Part shown: piece after piece, positions 60,625 through 64,000 of the stretch | How the letters are laid out: each line of letters starts with the position of its first letter | Position numbering within the stretch: the stretch's first letter is position 1 | Source: Paenacidovorax monticola | GTDB lineage: Bacteria > Pseudomonadota > Gammaproteobacteria > Burkholderiales > Burkholderiaceae_C | Assembly: GCF_014489595.1 (NCBI RefSeq) | Contig: NZ_CP060790.1 | Coordinates: 2,108,001-2,172,000 of the forward strand | Reading direction: 5' to 3' | DNA: 64,000 nucleotides | The notes under the pieces: model-generated | Database searches by the model: none | What the model was told of the DNA's origin: nothing | Seen by the model: only the letters and a program-made list of their open reading frames with translations | Program-made: the position numbers and the translations under genes

Positions 60625-60640
60625 TGACGCTTTTGCGTCA
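60625..60640. promoter_or_regulatory. perfect palindrome upstream of the DUF47-pit operon
   Basis: TGACGC-TTTT-GCGTCA is a perfect 6-4-6 inverted repeat. A related half-site (TGACAAAAGCG) follows at 60647-60657. It lies 45-60 bases before the DUF47 start, a good place for an operator; the binding protein is unknown. Confidence 0.5.
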
Positions 60641-60717
60641 TTTCGGTGACAAAAGCGCGAATACCGGAAGTTTAACCGTGCGCATTTGCCGCAGCCCATC
60701 GGCAGGCTGACGGCCTT

Positions 60718-61080
60718 TCAGGCCCCCCGGAAAATGAAATACACGGCCCCCACCATGCACAGGCCGGCCCACAGGTAGTCCCACTTGAGCGGCTGCCCCA
60801 TGTAGAACACGGCGAAGGGCACGAAGACCGACAGCGTGATGACCTCCTGCAGGATCTTGAGCTGCCCCACGTCGAACTGCGTATGGCCGATGCGGTTGGC
60901 GGGCACCTGCAGCAGGTACTCGAACAGCGCGATGCCCCAGCTCACGAGGGCCGCGATGTACCACGGCGAATTGCTCAGGCTCTTGAGGTGGCCGTACCAG
61001 GCGAAGGTCATGAAGACGTTGCTGGCCACGAGCAGCAGAACGGTCTGCAGCGGAATGGGCAGGGATTGCAGGGCGGTCAT
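60718..61080 (-). CDS. DUF486 family membrane protein
   Basis: A 120-residue protein with four helices (QTVLLLVASNVFMTFAWYGH, WYIAALVSWGIALFEYLLQV, ITLSVFVPFAVFYMGQPLKW, and LCMVGAVYFIF). The NVFMTFAWYGHLK start and QLKILQEVITL middle are conserved in DUF486, a family distantly like the DMT/EamA exporters. No substrate is known. The preferred start is ATG 61080 (MTALQSLP). Confidence 0.82.
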   Translation of the reverse strand: MTALQSLPIPLQTVLLLVASNVFMTFAWYGHLKSLSNSPWYIAALVSWGIALFEYLLQVPANRIGHTQFDVGQLKILQEVITLSVFVPFAVFYMGQPLKWDYLWAGLCMVGAVYFIFRGA

Positions 61081-61184
61081 GGGGCGGACGGAAATGCGCG
61101 AAAGGCGGGATTTTCGCAAAATGGGCAGCCGCGCTGGCCATGCCTGCGCAAACCGCTATCCGCTCAAGAGCGGCCGGAGCCCAG

Positions 61185-61208
61185 AAAAAAGGCACCCCGC
61201 AGGGTGCC
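61185..61208 (-). terminator. intrinsic terminator of the liv operon
   Basis: GGCACCC (61191-61197) and GGGTGCC (61202-61208) pair with a four-base loop; on the minus strand six T follow (61190-61185). It lies 30 bases after the livF stop. Confidence 0.9.
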
Positions 61209-61237
61209 TGGGTGGCGTGCCGCATGGCAGCCGCGCC

Positions 61238-61963
<726 letters not shown>

Positions 61964-61965
61964 TC

Positions 61966-62748
61966 TCAGTGTCCTCCGGTGCCCAGGTAGGCCTCAATCA
62001 CTTTTTCGTTCTTCTGCACTTCGGCGGGCGTGCCTTCGGCGATCTGCTTGCCGTAGTCGAGCACCGTCACGCGGTCGCACAGGCCCATCACGAGCTTCAC
62101 ATCGTGCTCGATGAGCAGGATGGTGCGGTTGTCCTTGCGGATGCGGTCGATGAGTTCGCGCAGCTGCACCTTCTCGGTGGCGTTCATGCCGGCGGCGGGC
62201 TCGTCGAGCGCGATGAGCTGCGGGTCGGTGGCCAGGGCGCGCGCGATCTCCAGGCGGCGCTGGTCGCCATAACTCAGGGTGCGCGCCTTGAATTCAGCGT
62301 ATTTGCCAATGCCCACGTAGTCGAGCAGCTCCTGCGCGCGCTGGCGGATGGCGGCCTCCTCGGCCTTGAAGCCCGGGGTGCGGAACACCGCGCCGATGAG
62401 CCCCGACTTGGTGCGGATGTGCCGGCCGACCATCACGTTCTCAATCGCTGTCATCTCGGCGAACAGCCGGATGTTCTGGAACGTGCGCGCGATGCCGGCC
62501 CGCGCCACTTCGTGCACGGCCGTGGGTTCGTAGGGCTTGCCGGCCAGCGAGAAGCTGCCGCTGTCGGGCGTGTACAGGCCCGTGATCACGTTGAAGAAGG
62601 TGGTCTTGCCCGCGCCGTTGGGGCCGATCAGGCCGTAGACCTGGCCGCGCCCGATGGTGATGCCCACGTCGGACAGCGCCTGCAGCCCGCCGAAGCGTTT
62701 GGAGATACCGGCGACCTTCAGCACCACATCGTTGGTTGTTTCTGCCAT
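61966..62748 (-). CDS. livG: branched-chain amino acid ABC transporter ATPase LivG
   Basis: A 260-residue ATPase: Walker A IGPNGAGKTTFFNVITGLYT, signature LSYGDQRRLEIARALATDPQ (the LSYGxQ form usual for LivG), Walker B LIALDEPAAGMNATE and H-loop IEHDVKLVMGLCDRV. Between Walker A and the signature lies the LivG-specific insert (ARTFQNIRLFAEMTAIENVM). It is placed between livM and livF in the same transcript, 24 bases after livM. Confidence 0.96.
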   Translation of the reverse strand: MAETTNDVVLKVAGISKRFGGLQALSDVGITIGRGQVYGLIGPNGAGKTTFFNVITGLYTPDSGSFSLAGKPYEPTAVHEVARAGIARTFQNIRLFAEMTAIENVMVGRHIRTKSGLIGAVFRTPGFKAEEAAIRQRAQELLDYVGIGKYAEFKARTLSYGDQRRLEIARALATDPQLIALDEPAAGMNATEKVQLRELIDRIRKDNRTILLIEHDVKLVMGLCDRVTVLDYGKQIAEGTPAEVQKNEKVIEAYLGTGGH

Positions 62749-62772
62749 GTTGTTAGCTCACAGGTGGTGTGT

Positions 62773-63849
62773 TCAGGACTTCTGCACGAGGCTCTTGCCA
62801 TGCTCGGGCGTGGGCCACAGGCCGCGCGGGCGCAGCAGCATGATGATGATCATGGCCAGCGCGATGAGCAGCTGGCGCAGGATGGCGGAGTCGAGGCGGC
62901 CGTCGGTCATGGCCTGCAGCGGGCCGGCCACGTAGCGCAGCACCTCGGGCAGCGCCGACAGCAGCACGGCGCCCAGGATCACGCCCGGCAGGTGGCCGAT
63001 GCCGCCCAGCACCACCATGGCAACGATCATCACCGACTCCATCAGACTGAACGACTCCGGCGACACGAAGCCCTGGAACGCGCCGAACATGGCGCCCGAC
63101 ACGCCGCCGAAGGAAGCGCCCATGCCGAAGGCCAGCAGCTTCATGTTGCGGGTGTTGATGCCCATGGCCTTGGCGGCGATCTCGTCCTCGCGGATAGCCA
63201 TCCAGGCACGGCCGATGCGCGAATCCTGCAGGCGGTAGCAGATGATCACGCTCAGGACCACCAGCACCAGGAACAGGTAGTAGTACAGCGTGACCGAGGC
63301 CACGTCGAAGCCGAACAGCTCCAGCCGCTTGCCCAGGTCCAGCCCGAAGATCTTGACCGAGTCGATCTGCCCGATGCCCTTGGGGCCGTTGGTCAGGTTG
63401 ACGGGGTGGTCGAGGTTGTTCAGGAAGATGCGGATGATCTCGCCGAAGCCCAGCGTCACGATGGCCAGGTAGTCGCCGCGCAGCTTGAGCGTGGGCGCCC
63501 CGAGCAAGGCCCCCGCCACCGCGGCGACCAGCGCCGCGAGCGGTATGACGAGCCACAGCGAGGTATGCAGCCCATTGGGAAACATGGCCGCGAAGCCCGC
63601 GAAGGTGTCGGACAGGTGCGGCGAGGCCATCAGGCCGAACAGGTAGGCACCCACGGCGTAGAAGGCCACGTAGCCCAGGTCAAGCAGGCCGGCGTAGCCG
63701 ACCACGATGTTCAGGCCCAGGGCCAGCATGACGTAGAGCAGCGCCAGGTCGGCGATGCGCACCCAGGCGTTGCCGAAAGACTGCAGGATCAGAGGCAGCA
63801 CCAGCAGTGCGATGGCGCCCACGACCCATTGGATCTTGTTGTTTTTCAT
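62773..63849 (-). CDS. livM: branched-chain amino acid ABC transporter permease LivM
   Basis: A 358-residue inner-membrane permease with about ten helices; it has ALGLNIVVGYAGLLDLGYVA FYAVGAYLFG, typical of LivH/LivM, and the EAA-like cytosolic loop DSRIGRAWMAIREDEIAAKA MGIN that couples to the ATPase, followed by KLLAFGMGASFGGVSGAMFG. The TN GPKGIGQI segment and length identify LivM rather than LivH. It starts 14 bases after livH and has a GGGAG ribosome site. Confidence 0.95.
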   Translation of the reverse strand: MKNNKIQWVVGAIALLVLPLILQSFGNAWVRIADLALLYVMLALGLNIVVGYAGLLDLGYVAFYAVGAYLFGLMASPHLSDTFAGFAAMFPNGLHTSLWLVIPLAALVAAVAGALLGAPTLKLRGDYLAIVTLGFGEIIRIFLNNLDHPVNLTNGPKGIGQIDSVKIFGLDLGKRLELFGFDVASVTLYYYLFLVLVVLSVIICYRLQDSRIGRAWMAIREDEIAAKAMGINTRNMKLLAFGMGASFGGVSGAMFGAFQGFVSPESFSLMESVMIVAMVVLGGIGHLPGVILGAVLLSALPEVLRYVAGPLQAMTDGRLDSAILRQLLIALAMIIIMLLRPRGLWPTPEHGKSLVQKS

Positions 63850-63863
63850 GGTGAGGGGCTCCC

Positions 63864-64000
63864 TTAGGCGCGGTCGGCGACACGTTCCCCCAGCAGGCCC
63901 GAGGGACGCAGCGTGAGGATGATGATGAGCACGATGAAGGCGAAGATGTCGGTGTAGTTGCTGCCCAGCAGGCCGCCCGTGAGCGTGCCGATGTAGCCCG
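63864..64000 (-). CDS. livH: branched-chain amino acid ABC transporter permease LivH (3' end only)
   Basis: Only the last 45 codons fall in the window; the gene continues past the right edge. They read GYIGTLTGGLLGSNYTDIFA, FIVLIIILTLRPSGLLGERV and ADRA before TAA, the standard LivH C-terminus with its last helix and the LRPxGLxGE ending. It heads the livH-M-G-F transcript, with the promoter outside the window. Confidence 0.9.
   Translation of the reverse strand, partial: GYIGTLTGGLLGSNYTDIFAFIVLIIILTLRPSGLLGERVADRA

Overview
This is a GC-rich (roughly two thirds G+C by eye) stretch of bacterial chromosome. Gene content and order point to a betaproteobacterium of the Burkholderiales, most likely Comamonadaceae (Acidovorax/Alicycliphilus/Diaphorobacter-like). 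The evidence is a Bug-type tripartite-transporter receptor, a BPSS1780-type membrane protein, the rpsP-rimM-trmD-rplS ribosomal block, PiT with its DUF47 partner, a liv ABC operon, and an extragenic hairpin repeat of a kind I associate with this family. I cannot name the species. No phage, insertion sequence, CRISPR array or rRNA operon was seen.

Layout. 1-1.7 kb: end of an NDUFA9-type SDR gene plus two small membrane proteins. 1.65-5.7 kb: an acidic/D-amino-acid module (GltI-like receptor and Asp/Glu racemase, divergent from a DadA-like oxidoreductase, with a LysR gene after it); an 18-bp inverted repeat sits between the divergent promoters. 5.8-8.4 kb: Bug receptor, CMD-family protein and divergent LysR regulator. 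8.4-13.5 kb: polA, a small secreted protein, thrB and a membrane protein. 13.7-15.7 kb: PhoX-family phosphatase. 15.8-20.9 kb: a four-gene periplasmic iron-type operon (imelysin, di-heme DUF1111, second imelysin, DUF1513) behind a Fur-like site. 20.9-22.8 kb: LuxR regulator divergent from a glycine-rich secreted protein with a CTERM-like tail. 22.8-29.3 kb: uvrD, an orphan secreted protein, guaC with a long structured leader, an alpha/beta hydrolase, a HIBADH-family dehydrogenase and tRNA-Lys(CTT). 29.3-44 kb: an AT-richer control region and a compact cellulose operon in the order bcsB-Z-C-E-F-Q-A-G. 44-49 kb: Bcr/CflA transporter, diguanylate cyclase and DEAD-box RNA helicase. 49-55 kb: a LivK-like receptor, orn, an M48 protease, phhB, rsgA, a CobD-like protein and a NUDIX CoA pyrophosphatase. 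55.4-57.7 kb: rplS-trmD-rimM-rpsP on the minus strand. 57.8-64 kb: GNAT, TM2 protein, a hairpin repeat, PiT/DUF47, DUF486 and livF-G-M-(H).

How the parts fit. The cellulose operon encodes synthase (BcsA/B), endoglucanase (BcsZ), outer-membrane export (BcsC) and the BcsE/F/G phosphoethanolamine branch, so it is of the type II kind. BcsA (PilZ) and BcsE (RxGD) both carry c-di-GMP sites, and a diguanylate cyclase lies 1.4 kb downstream.

A striking property of the sequence itself: eight genes carry nine apparent frameshifts. Every one is repaired by adding a single G or C to a short G/C run. The affected genes are gltI-like, CMD, the small secreted protein, imelysin 1, the hydrolase, bcsB (twice), the M48 protease and PiT. 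This pattern fits systematic homopolymer under-calling better than gene decay, so these genes are annotated as CDS with the break marked.
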